Positions 38,347 through 58,129 of a stretch of DNA of 64,000 nucleotides are shown piece by piece. The stretch spans positions 11,142,624-11,206,623 of the forward strand of contig NC_016134.3 in assembly GCF_000005505.3 (NCBI RefSeq), in the 5' to 3' direction. Under the pieces are notes generated by a model. That model had not been told where the DNA came from. It worked only from the letters and a program-made list of their open reading frames with translations, and made no database searches. How positions within the stretch are numbered: the stretch's first letter is position 1; each line of letters starts with the position of its first letter. Made by a program: the position numbers and the translations under genes. This stretch comes from Brachypodium distachyon (Eukaryota > Streptophyta > Magnoliopsida > Poales > Poaceae).

Positions 38347-38671
38347 TAATATAGACGGAAATGTAACAAGATTGCCCTGGTAGCGTTGAAAGAAAAAAAA
38401 CCTGTTGCTGTGAACCTGAGTAAATGAAGTCAACTTTCCAAGACTCTCCTCCTACTCTGACAATAACTTGACCGGTTTCAAATGATGGCTCACACTCTCT
38501 ATCTCACCAGATTGGGTCGTCGTGGTACGTGTGTGGCGCATGTGCTTCCGGAGCCGTTATGTATGTGTGGAGGCGATCACTCCGTGTTGTATAGTTTCTG
38601 TTTGCATTCCGTGCGTGTGCCCTTCCATTGAGTCATATATAGGTATACTCGCTCCGGTGAGTGGTGAGGAG

Positions 38672-40066
<1,395 letters not shown>

Positions 40067-40739
40067 CTTATCTAATCTCTTAATTACCATGGCATATGTG
40101 ACAAATATTGTTAAGTCTGGCGTCTCGCTTCTTTCTTTATTTGTTAATTAGCGTTGGAAAGCAACACATTCCATCGGCATTATTTTGGTAAGAATAAAGT
40201 GCCAGAAGAAAGAAAATTGCAAGACTGCGCCATTATTAATCACACTGGAAGTCTTCTGTATTAATCTATTCTTTGCTTGTGCAACTAGCCTGGAGATTAG
40301 TTTTGCAGAGCCAATTGCAGATTAAATATGTTTGCTTGAGCGTGCTTGCCTAGCTAACAAACCCAAGCGAGATGCAATCCCGGCCCATGGAGTTAGAGAT
40401 TAGTGAACTAACCACTTGCAAATGGTATCTAATTAGTGAACTAACCAATTGCAAATGGTATCTACTTTGTAGATATACCGGATTACCGATCAAGTCTTCG
40501 AGTATACGAGAGGTTAAAAAAATGCCACAGATTTCCAATTAAGTCTTAATAATTAATTAAGAACATTTCTTTAGGGAAAAAGAAACCAAAGGTTTTGAAT
40601 GCCAACCGGCCGGTCCTTGTCATCGTATGTTTGGCGCCGGCCTTACATATAACTTCTCTGCTTGGCTTCCATTGGACAATATATATATCCAAGCTACGCA
40701 GATTAGTTGACTGTCAAATACAGAGCTAGAGATCCATAA

Positions 40740-43608
<2,869 letters not shown>

Positions 43609-45267
43609 CTGATGCTATTTACCATGCACACATGTGGAATGTACATCTGGGAAAATAAATATCGGCAACATCCCAAAAATGTAGTGGAAACTGGGTACTG
43701 CAATTTAAGCCACCGATCACAAGAGGTCTTCTCGAAAGTACAATATATAAGATCCAGCTTCCTTGATCCTTATCACTCGGATCATGGTCATCGCCACCGG
43801 TAGAGGTAGTTTCTGTTTTATTATGCGTTGTAACTTGGCCTCCACCCTCCTCATCATCGATCAACATTTGTTCGAAGAAATAGTCTGTCAGTCTGTCTCC
43901 ATCACTGAAAACTTATGGCACTACAGCACATGTACAAGAAGAACAGATTAGGAGGCAATTAAGACTCTTCGAGGCAGTTATGTATTAGGTGGAGAGAACT
44001 GTTTACTCATGTACTTGCATGGCAGATGAAATTTCACTGTCAAGTTGAAATAATCTACTATACAATTCTAAATGTGTTTCTAGAAACCGGCTCTCCGACA
44101 TTATCACTACGTGTCCGATGCTCTGTAACTACGTGTTTACAAACTGCATGCATGCCCTGCGTGAAAGTCTGAACTTAACGGTCAGGTAGGCCATATAGGC
44201 TCGATCATAGGCACGAAGAATCCACATCTTGCCTGAGAGTTTACTCCCGCGTTTCAAAAAAATTGCAAGCACAAGAAAGAATTTAATTTTTTTTATCTCG
44301 CCGCCGGCTCAGCACGGTCCTGCCAGCCGGAGCCGGCCACTCCGTGACAATAGGTTCAGTGCTGGATAGAGACCATCGATACACCTTTGAAGTCAGTTTC
44401 AAAAAATACACCTTTGAAGCCTGCATTTGGAGCTGTGTCCGTGGACGCTCATATACCTTCTGCTGCTGCGTTCTGTCCTGTTCGACCGTGCCTTGGCTTG
44501 ATCTCCGTGGAATCCAACAATATACAATACAGTTTTGCAACATTTAAGTTGTCTGATTTTTAGTTTGAGATAAGTTGTTTCCTCAGCAGTTTGACATGAT
44601 TTGTGCTTTAAGATTCGAAAAGGATGATGAAAAAAGGGATAAAATGAGATTTAGATACTAATCCAATGAGTCTGGTTGGTCAACTTAGATCTAACCCTTT
44701 TGCTTCAAAATCAACCAACATATATATAGCCACACACCCTATTTGTTAGCATTGGAACACTTGACAAAGTCTACAGCTTACTGACGGCCAGTTGGCATTA
44801 TTTTGATAATCAACAACAGAGGGCTTTAATTTATGACTGCCGGAAGAAAGAGAACTGCAAGAGTACTGTTAATCACATGGAAAGTCTTCGGTAATAATCT
44901 ATTCTTTGTTTGTGTAACTAACAGTCTAACAGCTAGAGATTAATTAGTTTTGTAAAGTCAGTTGCAGATTAATTATGATTGCTTGAGCGTGTTCCCCTAG
45001 CTAACAAACCTAAGCGAGATGCACACCCACTAGCTATATATTTTACAAACCACATGCGAATGATATCTAGAAAAATTAATGAAGTCTTAATCAAGGTCAT
45101 CTAGTACAAAAAGATTAAGCGTTGGCTGGCTCAGGCCACTCACTGCCAATTGGCCGGTCCTTGTCGTCGTACGTTTGGCACCGGCATTACATATAACTTC
45201 CATACACCATTGAACCATATACATCCAAGGCAAATTAGTTGTCTGGCAAACAGATAGAGATCGATCC
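43609..45267. other. TRL2-TRL3 spacer with duplicated flanks
   Basis: 43620-44000 (TRL2 3' flank) is repeated, split by the CACTA-like element, at 46810-46886 and 49984-50260. 44760-45030 (TRL3 5' flank) matches 40150-40380 (TRL2 5' flank), including GTCTTC(T/G)GTA.TAATCTATTCTTTG and CTAGCTAACAAACC. So the TRL2 to TRL3 duplication unit includes about 0.5 kb on each side. Confidence 0.75.
44420..44545 (+). promoter_or_regulatory. Orphan promoter-like segment related to the TRL4 promoter
   Basis: This block (TTTGGAG..., CTGCTGC(G/A)TTCTGT(C/T)CTGTTCGA, TGCTTGGC, and (C/G)TGGAATCCA followed by a TATA-like AATATACAATACAG) parallels 51300-51400 directly upstream of TRL4. Here no SDR exon follows. 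Confidence 0.55.
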
Positions 45268-46814
45268 ATGGCAGCTACCGGCGCGAGCAGGGAGGAACGG
45301 TGGAGCCTGGCAGGCGCGACGGCGGGTCGGCGCTCGTCACCGACGGCAGCAAAGGGATCGGGTAACGTATATATACTGTATATACGTACGACGTATGCAA
45401 TCACATAGGCATCTTTCATGCACGTCTAGCTAAATTAATCGTGTGCTTGCTGGATGATTGTTGGATGGATCTGCAGGCATGCGATCGTGGAGGAGCTGGC
45501 GGGGTTCGGGGCGCGTGTGCACACGTGCTCCCGGAACGCGGCGGAGCTCGAGGAGCGCCGCCGGGCGTGGGAGGAGAAGGGGCTTCAGGTCACCGTCTCC
45601 GTTTGCGACGTCTCCTCGCGCGACGACAGGGAGAAGCTCATGGAGACGGTGAAGCATACCTTCGTCGGCAAGCTCGACATACTGGTAACTAAACTGAATA
45701 ATATACCCATGTACATGTGCATCAATTGATGCAGAGAAAAACTACCGTTATCCTTTTTCATGTGCATGTGTGTGTCCTATGTTTGTAAAAGAAATTATGT
45801 TTTGTTAGGCACTATTCATGCATAAATTTTGGTAGGCACTAGTTAATTGACCATTTGTCTAAGAGGAAACAAACACATTATTAGGCTGCCTCTAGTTAGG
45901 ATAAGCGTGTGAAAGTGGCCTACACACATTTAGATAGAATCATTAGCAATAAAAGAAGTTCGAAAACATATGAAACACAACTATGTAGGCCAATGTGCCT
46001 AGCTAATTTCACATCCAGGCTGACCTAAATAAATGCCGACAATCGGCCTAGCGAAAGAAATACTGTAAACTTAAGATTCAAACAGTGGCCCAAATATCTT
46101 TCAAAGAAGAGTAAATTTCACAAAACCACATTTCTTGGGACTAGGGTTTCAGGCCACAGTTATGACTAATAGTCTCACAAAACCACACTTTTTCGGATAG
46201 ATCTTCTCAAAGAACCCAAATCAGGTAATTAAGATCGTTTGATGGTGTTTCTGACAAGTGGGACCCACATGTACATTATTATTAACAGTAAGTTATGTAA
46301 GTTCCAAATTAATAATAAGTAATTCACATCAGGGCAAAAGACAATACAAATCATAATTAACTAAGAATCTCTAGTCAAATTAAATTTGAGGTGTTTATTT
46401 GTTTCTGTTGTTGCTGACGACGAAGGAGGAATGAACCAACTTACAAGGAGCCTAGCCACCGAGTGGGCCCATGACAAGATTCGTGCGAATGCCATCGCCC
46501 CAGGCTTCACAAACAGTGACATGATAAGACATGTAAGCAACTATCAATAACCACATGAATGATCCAAGTTATCCTTATGAACAACACTAATTTGTTTGTT
46601 TCTGCTAGTAAACCACCGATCAATAATTATCTATGCTTGTATTGTACAGATAGACCCGGAGGTCCAAGAGCAGGAGTACTCCTGGATCCCAATGCGGAAG
46701 AACGGCGAGTCGGTAGAGATCGCTGCGGCGGTGTCATTCCTCTGTATGTCAGCAGCCTCCTACATTACCGGCCAAGTCATCACCGTCGATGGTGGATGCA
46801 CCATCAGTGCATAA
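45268..46814 (+). pseudogene. TRL3: SDR pseudogene lacking its catalytic exon
   Basis: Surviving exons are 45268-45361, 45477-45684, 46426-46532 and 46650-46814. In the first exon an 8-nt insertion (GGTCGGCG, a local duplication) after GCGACGGCG breaks the frame before the TGGSKGIG loop. The 208-nt second piece is almost identical to the same part of TRL2. Unlike TRL2, an intron (45362-45476) separates these two pieces. The exon encoding NNAG and the catalytic Ser-Tyr-Lys (42312-42537 in TRL2) is absent: in its place lies a MULE terminal-repeat fragment (46109-46270). The 3' exons read well apart from VNAI preceded by RA instead of RV. No active enzyme is possible. Confidence 0.92.
46109..46270. 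mobile_element. MULE terminal repeat fragment replacing the TRL3 catalytic exon
   Basis: It starts GAGTAAATTTCACAAAACCACA and continues with TCTCACAAAACCACACTT, ending near GTTTCTGACAAGTGGGACCCAC. This matches the terminal repeat of the Pack-MULE at 53785-54706. Only one arm is present. Flanking bases align with TRL2 at about 42118 on the left and about 42939 on the right, so roughly 820 bp of TRL2-like sequence is missing here. Confidence 0.8.
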
Positions 46815-46904
46815 CCCATGCTATTTACCATGCACACGTGTGAAATGTATATTGGATAGTACAATTTAAGCCAGATCGCAAGTGGGCTACTACCATAGAG
46901 AGGC

Positions 46905-47190
46905 TTATCAGTAACGGTCGAAAAACAACATCAGTAACGGTCGGGGCCGCCGTTACTAACTTCCTGTTACTGATGATGGGTTTCATCAGTAACGGTCGCT
47001 CCAACCGTTACTGATGTACCTATCATCAGTAATGGTCGCTGCGCCGATGTACCATCATCAGTGGCGGGCGGCACGACCTGACCGTTACTGATGAAGGTCA
47101 CGTTTCCGCACCCGTCACTGATGATATGTACATCAGTAACGGTCGCTTTGCCACATCAGTGTCGGGCGAGCGACCGACACTGATACATTT
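46905..47190. repeat. Left subterminal repeat array of the CACTA-like element
   Basis: Multiple direct and inverted copies of CATCAGTAACGGTCG and its variants (GACCGTTACTGATG, CATCAGTGGCGGGCG). Such arrays bind transposase in CACTA elements. Confidence 0.85.
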
Positions 47191-47526
47191 TACGTAATTA
47201 AAAAATTAATTAAAACCATAGAAAAATATATATTTGAATACACAACACAGCATAGAAAAATACACAGCCACATCATTTAAAGCATACAAATGTATAGAAA
47301 GCCGCATCATTTAAAATATATAAAGAATACAAATGTATCTCACTTCACGACATTGATTACAAAGTGTCAAAATCTCATAGCAAAATCAAGTTTTAAGCTA
47401 TTGTTGTGGGTGAACCCTAGTCATCACTTGTTCCACGCGTTCGTAGAAGTCCCCACTAGGCTTGATGACCTCATTGTTGATGAGATGGGCGAACTCCCTT
47501 TGAATGTTATACACGACCCATTTAGG

Positions 47527-47885
47527 TCAGTGTGCCATTGTCATTCGGGGCTGCCAGTACTCTTCCATCGCTGCGATTGACCCCTTCCACTCAGGCTTGA
47601 ACATGCTGGCATTCTCCATAAGGATGTGACAGCAGTAGTAGCCACAGTACACACTGCCGGCCGGCTGTTGCTGGCAAGAGAACCTGTGGTTGTGGTGAGG
47701 CTCGTCTTTATAGCCTTTACCAGCTAGTTTTCCCTTGGTCGCAACTTTCCAGGCAGTGTTAATGAGTGATTTGATGGGTTTCCAGTAGCGACCTCGAACA
47801 CCTTTCTTCGGAAGTAGTGAATCGAAATAGTACACCGCGGACAAAGGCAAACAAATGAGTAGTGTCACCCAATGGTCTCTGTTTT
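47527..47885 (-). pseudogene. Ulp1-like (C48) cysteine peptidase fragment
   Basis: The minus-strand frame reads HWVTLLICLPLSAVYYFDS, then CQQQPAGSVYCGYYCCHIL. The order His, Asp, Gln, Cys matches the catalytic residues of Ulp1/SENP-type deSUMOylating peptidases. Such domains are often carried by grass CACTA elements. The N-terminal part is not recognisable. Confidence 0.7.
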
Positions 47886-48251
47886 CAAAAGAAACAAACT
47901 TTAGTATCTAAGGGTGTATAAGAAAGACTGAGTCCCGTCAGTGCTGAGACTGAGCCTGAGCCTCAGGTTTCTGGGCTCTGCCCCGAAATCTGGAAATGCC
48001 GTGTCGAAGTTCCTCCACTGAGTCCCATCGGCAAGGTGTCTTAGGACCCCAGCTTCCTCCACACGGTAGTGCCCGTCAGGATCGAATGCTGCCTGCGCCG
48101 GATCGCGATGGACGAGATACCTCGCGTCCTTAACGTTCTACATCCAACGCTCAACTCGGCCACCTGCCGTAAGATACCGGACAGTCTTTGTCGGCCTGCC
48201 CTTCATCACTTCTTTCCCATCGTCTTCGCCAGCTCTGGCGTTTTTCTTCTT

Positions 48252-48910
48252 CTATCTCGATGCACCGCATATGTGGCAGCTCTCATGGTTCTCGAACTCT
48301 CCAATGTATACCATGCAGTCGTTTTGACATGAATGATGTTTCACACAATCTAATCCAAGCGGGCATGTAATCTTCTTCGCCTCGTACGTGCTCTTGGGCA
48401 ACTTGTTTGGCTGTGGAAAAACCGAAGCAAGGTAACTTAACAAGTCCGGGAAGCCCTTGTCTGACCAGCATGATGTTGCCTTCAGTCTCAAAAGTTCGAG
48501 CGTTACTTCGAGCACGTTGTTTTCTTCGCCGGCTCCATCATACAAGGGTGTATTTGCGTCCTCCAACAATTTTTGAACTGAGCAGACTCTGCCTCATCTT
48601 CGGGGTCCTCCAGCTGGTCCCGTAGGTACAGGTCATCTAGCATTTCGGCAATTCTGCCACGTGGAGCTCCTTCACCTTCCACAGTAGCCTCCTCGTCGAC
48701 CCTTGTTTCTTCCTCAGAATCCTTTGCCAGATCATAGCGCAGGACATCATCATCTTCGCTACCGCTACCGACATCAACCGCATCCTCCCCGTGACAAGTC
48801 CAGCGAGAATAACCTTTCACAAAACCCGATGCCAGTACGTGCATCTGAACATCTTCAGGTTTCATCATGCATGTGTTTCCACATTTGAGACATGAACAAC
48901 ACATCATCAC
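48252..48910 (-). pseudogene. TNP2-type CACTA transposase N-terminus, frameshifted
   Basis: The first part (from 48910) has CSCLKCGNTC and FVKGYSRWTCHGE, the zinc-finger-like N-terminus of TNP2 transposases. A frameshift near 48565 moves the continuation into another frame: LLRLKATSCWSDKGFPDLL, then KLPKSTYEAKKITCPLGL and HICGASR. The DDE catalytic core is missing. Confidence 0.82.
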
Positions 48911-49099
48911 AAGTCATTTTCGTTCCATATCACCTTTCGCGACTCCAAAAAAGACCGTCCATTCAGTTACCCATCGAGCATTGATTCTTTCCGTGGCGTA
49001 CATCCAAGAACGGTCATTCGATCTACAACACAATACAAAAGAAAACACAAAGCAAAATAGTTAGCCGGCCTAATCATTAACAAGGGGATTAAGATGTTA

Positions 49100-49580
49100 A
49101 TTAACCGGGGCTAACTAAAAAATTGAAATTAGAGACAATCGGAGAGAAATTGGAGGCCGGCGAGAAAGATCGGGAGGGGGAGAGAGCTCGCAAGGGAGAG
49201 GGAAGCTCCGGGCGTCACGAGGAGGCCGCATTTTGGCCGGCGGCCGGATCTCCAAAATTTGAAATTGGGGAACTTCGGAGAGAAATTGGAGGCCGGCGAG
49301 ATAGATCAGGAGGGAGAGAGATCTCGCAAGGGAGAGGGAAGTTTCAGGCTCGAAGATTGGAGCTCGCCGGAGATGGGCCGCCGCCGGCCATGGAGATGGG
49401 CGCCGCCGGCCGGGGGAGAGAGGAGGAAGGGAGAGGGAGGAGGAGGGGCTACCTGGGCTCACCGGCGGCCATGGCGGCCGATTTGGGCAGGGCTTTGTCG
49501 TCGGCGAGGAAGAAGGTCCGCAGCTGGTCCGTTACGACGCGCAACGCGACCAGCTGCGGCCCTGTCCTGCGTATTTAAAC
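49100..49580. other. GC-rich leader region of the CACTA-like element
   Basis: A purine-rich, internally repeated stretch (GGAGAGAAATTGGAGGCCGGCGAGA at 49138 and 49277) ends near a minus-strand TATA-like GGTTTAAATACG at 49568-49579. It is probably the promoter and leader of the lost transposase gene. Confidence 0.5.
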
Positions 49581-49589
49581 CGCGACCCT

Positions 49590-49960
49590 CATCAGTGGCG
49601 GTCGTGACTTGGGCGACTGTTACTGATAATAGGGGGTACATCAGTAATTGTCGCTTTAACTCGGCCCGTTACTTATGTACCACACATGATCAGTAACGGT
49701 CGGGCCAAGAGCGACCGTTACTGATATGTACCACACATCAGTGGCGGGCACGTTAGGGCGACCGTTACTGATGCGTGGTTCATCAGTAACGGTCGTCTCT
49801 TAACCGACCGCCACTGATGTCTCTTGCGAGAAATGATGGTCGCGCGACCGCCACTGATGTATGGCTGGGCGGGTACGGACAGACCTTGCTCTGTTCATCA
49901 GTAATGGTCGAGGCCGTGACCGACACTGATGTTGTTCATCAGTAACTGATGTGCCGTGAG
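49590..49960. repeat. Right subterminal repeat array of the CACTA-like element
   Basis: A second dense cluster of CATCAGTAACGGTCG-type motifs in both orientations mirrors the left array. Confidence 0.85.
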
Positions 49961-49983
49961 ATATAGCCCGTTTTGTAATAGTG

Positions 49984-52645
<2,662 letters not shown>

Positions 52646-53784
52646 TGCTTAATGGATGTGACGCAAGTTTAAGATGTATCGAAAAATAAAATATCTAAAC
52701 TGATGTCGAAATTCAATTCCTACTCATGGCAGAGGCCATCTCAAAAGAGCAAAGCAATATCTTGATTCCTTGTTGTGTTTGGTTTTTCTATGCTCCCTGA
52801 ATGAATTTAACTTTGAATGAATATTCCTCTCCAACATATTGCAAAATGGTGTTTCATAATTTGGTGTTTTTATAAGCCTCACATTTCTATCTTACAATTG
52901 ATTATTTGCTCTGCTTTAATTAATTTCTTTGCTATTACTATGTTTTAATTGGTAAGACTTTTAGTTAATTAGTGCCATTGATTTTGAGAAAAATAATCTT
53001 GATTAGCAATGTTAGACCGTGACATTCCAAGACGGGAGCATTTTTTTCCCAAACGAGTTGTTTTGTTATTATGATATTTTACCGTGTCTTTTTCCTGATT
53101 AATCCATATTATACTTTTTGTATGTAGTAGATTAAGCGCAATCAATCAACCGATCACTCTTCATATTATGCAATGTTGTTATGGAGTGTTACCTAACCTA
53201 AGATATAGTCGATCGATGCATTGACATGGACTCGGGTGAACTTGTATATTCGCTAAGGTGTTGGACTGATTAATTGACCACCCGAGCACAAAATCACTTG
53301 TTCATTCTTGCTTTCGTGAATTTTATCCTTTTGTGAATATGTACGGCCAAAATTTGCCTATTTTAGTTCACTCGAAAACAAAATAATTCCCATTTTTAGA
53401 CTCATATGAATGACTAATTAGCTAGCTAGCACACACGTTCTTATCTAGGGTTGAAGACGATTGGACGAAGACAACGGAAGAGACACCGAGACACTAGCAA
53501 ATTTTATGCTTTTTTTTTGTACCGGAGAATGTTGGTCGTGAAACGATTGGGTTTCGAATTAAAAAAAAGGTGGTGTCAGTTAGCTCAGATTTCATCGGTC
53601 CATAGTAGCCAATGCCAGTAATCTTCCGATTTTACAGTCGCAAAGTAGTACAGAGCAACTCGTTAATTCCGTGTTTAGCAGACGATGCCAACGATGGAGC
53701 GAGTCGGGTCGGAAAAGAGTGATCGTTATTAATCGCTGTCGAAAAAAGCAGATTTGGCCATTCGTGTATCTGTCGCTAATATAA
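52646..53784. other. TRL4 3' flank, no gene seen
   Basis: AT-rich sequence. The stretch 52730-52870 resembles 58660-58800 downstream of TRL5 (CTTGATTCCT, GTTTG, TGAATGAATTTAA, TTTGAA...ATTCCTCTC), so the TRL4 and TRL5 3' flanks share ancestry. No coding frame is supported. Confidence 0.6.
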
Positions 53785-54706
53785 GAGTAAATTTTAAAAA
53801 CCACACTTAATTTTCTAGCCACTTGTCTCACAAATCACACTTGTCGCTAATTTGTCCGTTGCGTCGTAACTGTTCGGGCAAAGTGTAACGACGAGCCCAA
53901 AACTAAGACAAATAGCGATTTGACGTGATTTCTGACGGATGGAGCCCACCCGCAAACAATCTGACCCGACCCAATAGCAGCTCTTTCTTCTTCCTCCAGC
54001 GTTCTTCCCCACCGGAAGCACTCCCGCGTGCCCCGCCGCCGGCCTCCGCCCGCGTGCGCCCCGCCACCTCCGGCCTCGCGCGCCCGGCGTCGGCCTAAGC
54101 CCGTGCGCGCCGCGCCCCCTGCTTCCGCCCACGCGCGCCCCCGCCACCGGCTGAACGGCTGCCTCCGCCCGCGTGCACCCCGCCGCCGGTCTCCTCCCGT
54201 GCAACGCCTTCTGCTGCATCGCGCGCCCGGCGCCGACCTAAGCCCGTACGCGCCCCGCCACCGGTCCCCGCCCGCGCCGCGCCTCCGGCCACCTGCTGCG
54301 TCCGTGCCCCGCCATCTGCGGCCTCCGCGCGCGCCCCCCCTCCTGCTGCCTGAGATCGCGCTTGACGCCAGTTGCAACTGTGGCGACGCTGGATGACGGG
54401 GACACCGCTGCTGACCATGCTGCTGTGGAGATGGAGGTGGATGATGCGGGGAGGAGGAAGCGTCGGGGCAGAGAGCGGGGCAGAAGGCTGAGGGAAGAAG
54501 ACGGATCCATTATTGGGTCGGGTCGGGTCGGACCTGAACTTTTCGCCTGACAGGTGGGCTCCATCCGTCAGAAATCCCGTCAAAATCGCTATTTGGGCTC
54601 GTTGTTACACTTTGCCCGAATGGTTGTGGTGCAGCGGACAAATTAGCAACAATTGTGGTTTTGTGAGGCAAGTGGTTAAAGAAGTGTGGTTTTCTGAAAT
54701 TTACTC
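53785..54706. mobile_element. Pack-MULE-like element (922 bp)
   Basis: Terminal inverted repeats of roughly 160-200 bp start GAGTAAATTT(T/C)A(A/G)AAAACCACACTT. A perfect 9-bp target-site duplication, CTAATATAA, is at 53776-53784 and 54707-54715. The interior (about 53990-54490) is extremely GC-rich with Pro/Arg/Ala-type low-complexity frames on both strands and no transposase. GC-rich captured DNA between AT-rich MULE arms is the Pack-MULE pattern of grasses. The source gene is not recognised. Confidence 0.9.
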
Positions 54707-54914
54707 CTAATATAACCCCATGAGGTAATGTTCACGAGTTGTTTTCCCAAAGGTCACGGTCTCTGGTCTGGTCTAGTTAGCTCGAGCTAAAAGGAGAGAC
54801 AAACATGCATGATTTGTCGAATGGTGTATAGACGACAAACACAACATTCATGAGCTACAGTTGAGTGTACCTATATATACAAACGCAACATATGTCTCTC
54901 TTGCACAAATTTTA

Positions 54915-55040
54915 TCATCTCTCCGTCCAACAAAAGATGTTTCAAGTTTGTTAAAATTTGGATGTATCTAGACATGACTTATTGTATAGATGCATTCAAA
55001 TTTACTCAAAATTGAGACATCTTTTGTTGGACGGAGGAAG
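54915..55040. mobile_element. Stowaway-like MITE
   Basis: The arms CTCCGTCCAACAAAAGATGT and ACATCTTTTGTTGGACGGAG are inverted complements, with TA on each side. About 126 bp. Confidence 0.8.
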
Positions 55041-55142
55041 TATCAAAATTCAAATGAAACATCAAGAAATTAAAATAATAAAATCAAATAGGGTAGTGTA
55101 AACACTAAACAGGCTCAATTCACAGCTTATTTTGAGTCAATA

Positions 55143-55383
55143 CTCCCTCCGTTCCCAATTAATTAGCGCCGGCCATTTTGCAAAAAAAACCCTATTAATT
55201 TACGAAACCAACTTGCAGTACACATTTTCAATTGAACGTGGACTGCGCGTTGATTCCAAAAAACTACACGGTTTTTTTTGCAAAAGTTCTGATAGAACGT
55301 GGACCGCATGTCGATTTCGGGAAAAATAGCAAGGTTTTTTTTTTGCGAAATTTCCAGCACCAAGTAATTAGGAACAGAGGGAG
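55143..55383. mobile_element. Second Stowaway-like MITE
   Basis: The left end is CTCCCTCCGTTCCCAATTAA and the right end AGTAATTAGGAACAGAGGGAG, with TA on the left. About 241 bp, noncoding. Confidence 0.75.
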
Positions 55384-56652
55384 TGCTATTTATCTCATCT
55401 TTTTTGTTTCTCAAGCCACGAGTCACAGTCGAATTTTGAATTGAAATTTCATGACATATGGAAGCAGATATACATGTCAACTCTATATATATCCACTCCA
55501 CTATTTTCAGTTTTTCACGACTTTTAAGTGGATGGATGTTTTTAGGTACTCCCTCAGTCTGCGAAAAAGTGTATGTTGGGGGTTTTCCAAAAAAATTAAG
55601 AATTGAGATAGAAAATGCATTAGGAAGATACCAACAATCATCTCTCTACTCTTTAATTCTTCTAGCTCCAATGAGCTAAGTGCATAAAAAATGTTATTCG
55701 ATTTGATTTTCGTGTAATGAGAGAGAAACAATTTTTCTTAGTCTAAAATGCTTTGAAAAAAGAGAAATACATTTTTTTAGACAAATTTTAAATCCAAACG
55801 TACACTTGTCCGGGGTGCGACAGCAAAAGGTACATACGTATTCCCCGCAAAAACAAAGGTACATACGTATCAATAAAAGTCGTAAATCGAAGAGTGTGCC
55901 AATGCCGGTGAGGCGCCCTACGCAATAAACGATGTCTGCACCTACATCGTCATCGAGTACTGAAGAAGGTTCTCCAAGATTTGCAAACCAATTAATCACA
56001 ACGTCCTATTTAATGATTGATTTTTAGCGATGCCTTATAAATGGCATTTCTTAATGCCGCCCTAAAAATGTCCATTATGACGTAAGATTTAGTATCCCCA
56101 TCTGGCAGACATATGGGCCTATGGCCGGGTCAATGGTGTTGACGAGTGCCTCCGTGGAATCCTGCTACCGGCCGTACGTGTGTGCACTAGCTTGACAAAT
56201 TCGAGTAGTCACGGCAGATTGCGTGTCAGCCGTGGTGCCTGCTACCTGTGTCTTAGTATTCCCAGCTGCAGACAATCTCTGGAAGTTTTTCCCTTTTCTT
56301 TGGCACGACTCTATATGAGTCTATATGTAGTCAATGGTGCATGTTGACGAGTGCCACCAGTAGAATTCTGCGACGGCCGTACGCGCGGCGTGTGGTGTAT
56401 GCTAGTGCACTACCAGAGCAGCTAGCTTCACAAGGCCTAAAAAAAAACAAAAACAAAAAACAAAAAAACAAAAAAACTAGAGCTTGGCAAACTCGATTGC
56501 GTGTCAGATACTACTTGTAGGTTGTGGCTACCTCTTGTCTTATTATCTTGCCACTCATCCACCGTACCAGGATTCTATATCAGGCCTGAATTCTATGTCG
56601 GGCCCGAATTCTATATAGAGAGCACACACACGCAGCTGTGAGAAAGAAAGAG
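55384..56652. other. TRL5 upstream region
   Basis: About 55900-56620 matches 60590-61080 upstream of TRL6 (TGTCCATT.TG.CGTAAGATTTA, the CACCAGGATTCTATAT region and others), marking the left side of the TRL5/TRL6 duplication unit. A duplicated AAAGGTACATACGTAT lies near 55828 and 55856. A TATA-like TTCTATATAGAG lies near 56608. Confidence 0.65.

Positions 56653-58129
<1,477 letters not shown>

Larger units (their letters stand above)
46887..49983 (-). mobile_element. CACTA-like DNA transposon, degenerate
   Basis: The right end is CACTATTACAAAACGGGC read from 49983 inward. The left end is a decayed relative, CTACTACCATAGAGAGGC, at about 46887. Both ends carry dense subterminal repeats of CATCAGTAACGGTCG in both orientations (46905-47190 and 49590-49960), a CACTA hallmark. 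Inside, on the minus strand, are TNP2-type transposase and Ulp1-like peptidase remnants. A 3-bp target duplication could not be confirmed. It is inserted in the duplicated 3' flank of TRL3. Confidence 0.82.

Noticed and set aside
46905..47190. Repeated CATCAGTAACGGTCG units as a possible CRISPR-like or regulatory array
   Set aside because: Units occur in both orientations with irregular spacing, are mirrored at the other end, and enclose transposase remnants; they are CACTA subterminal repeats.
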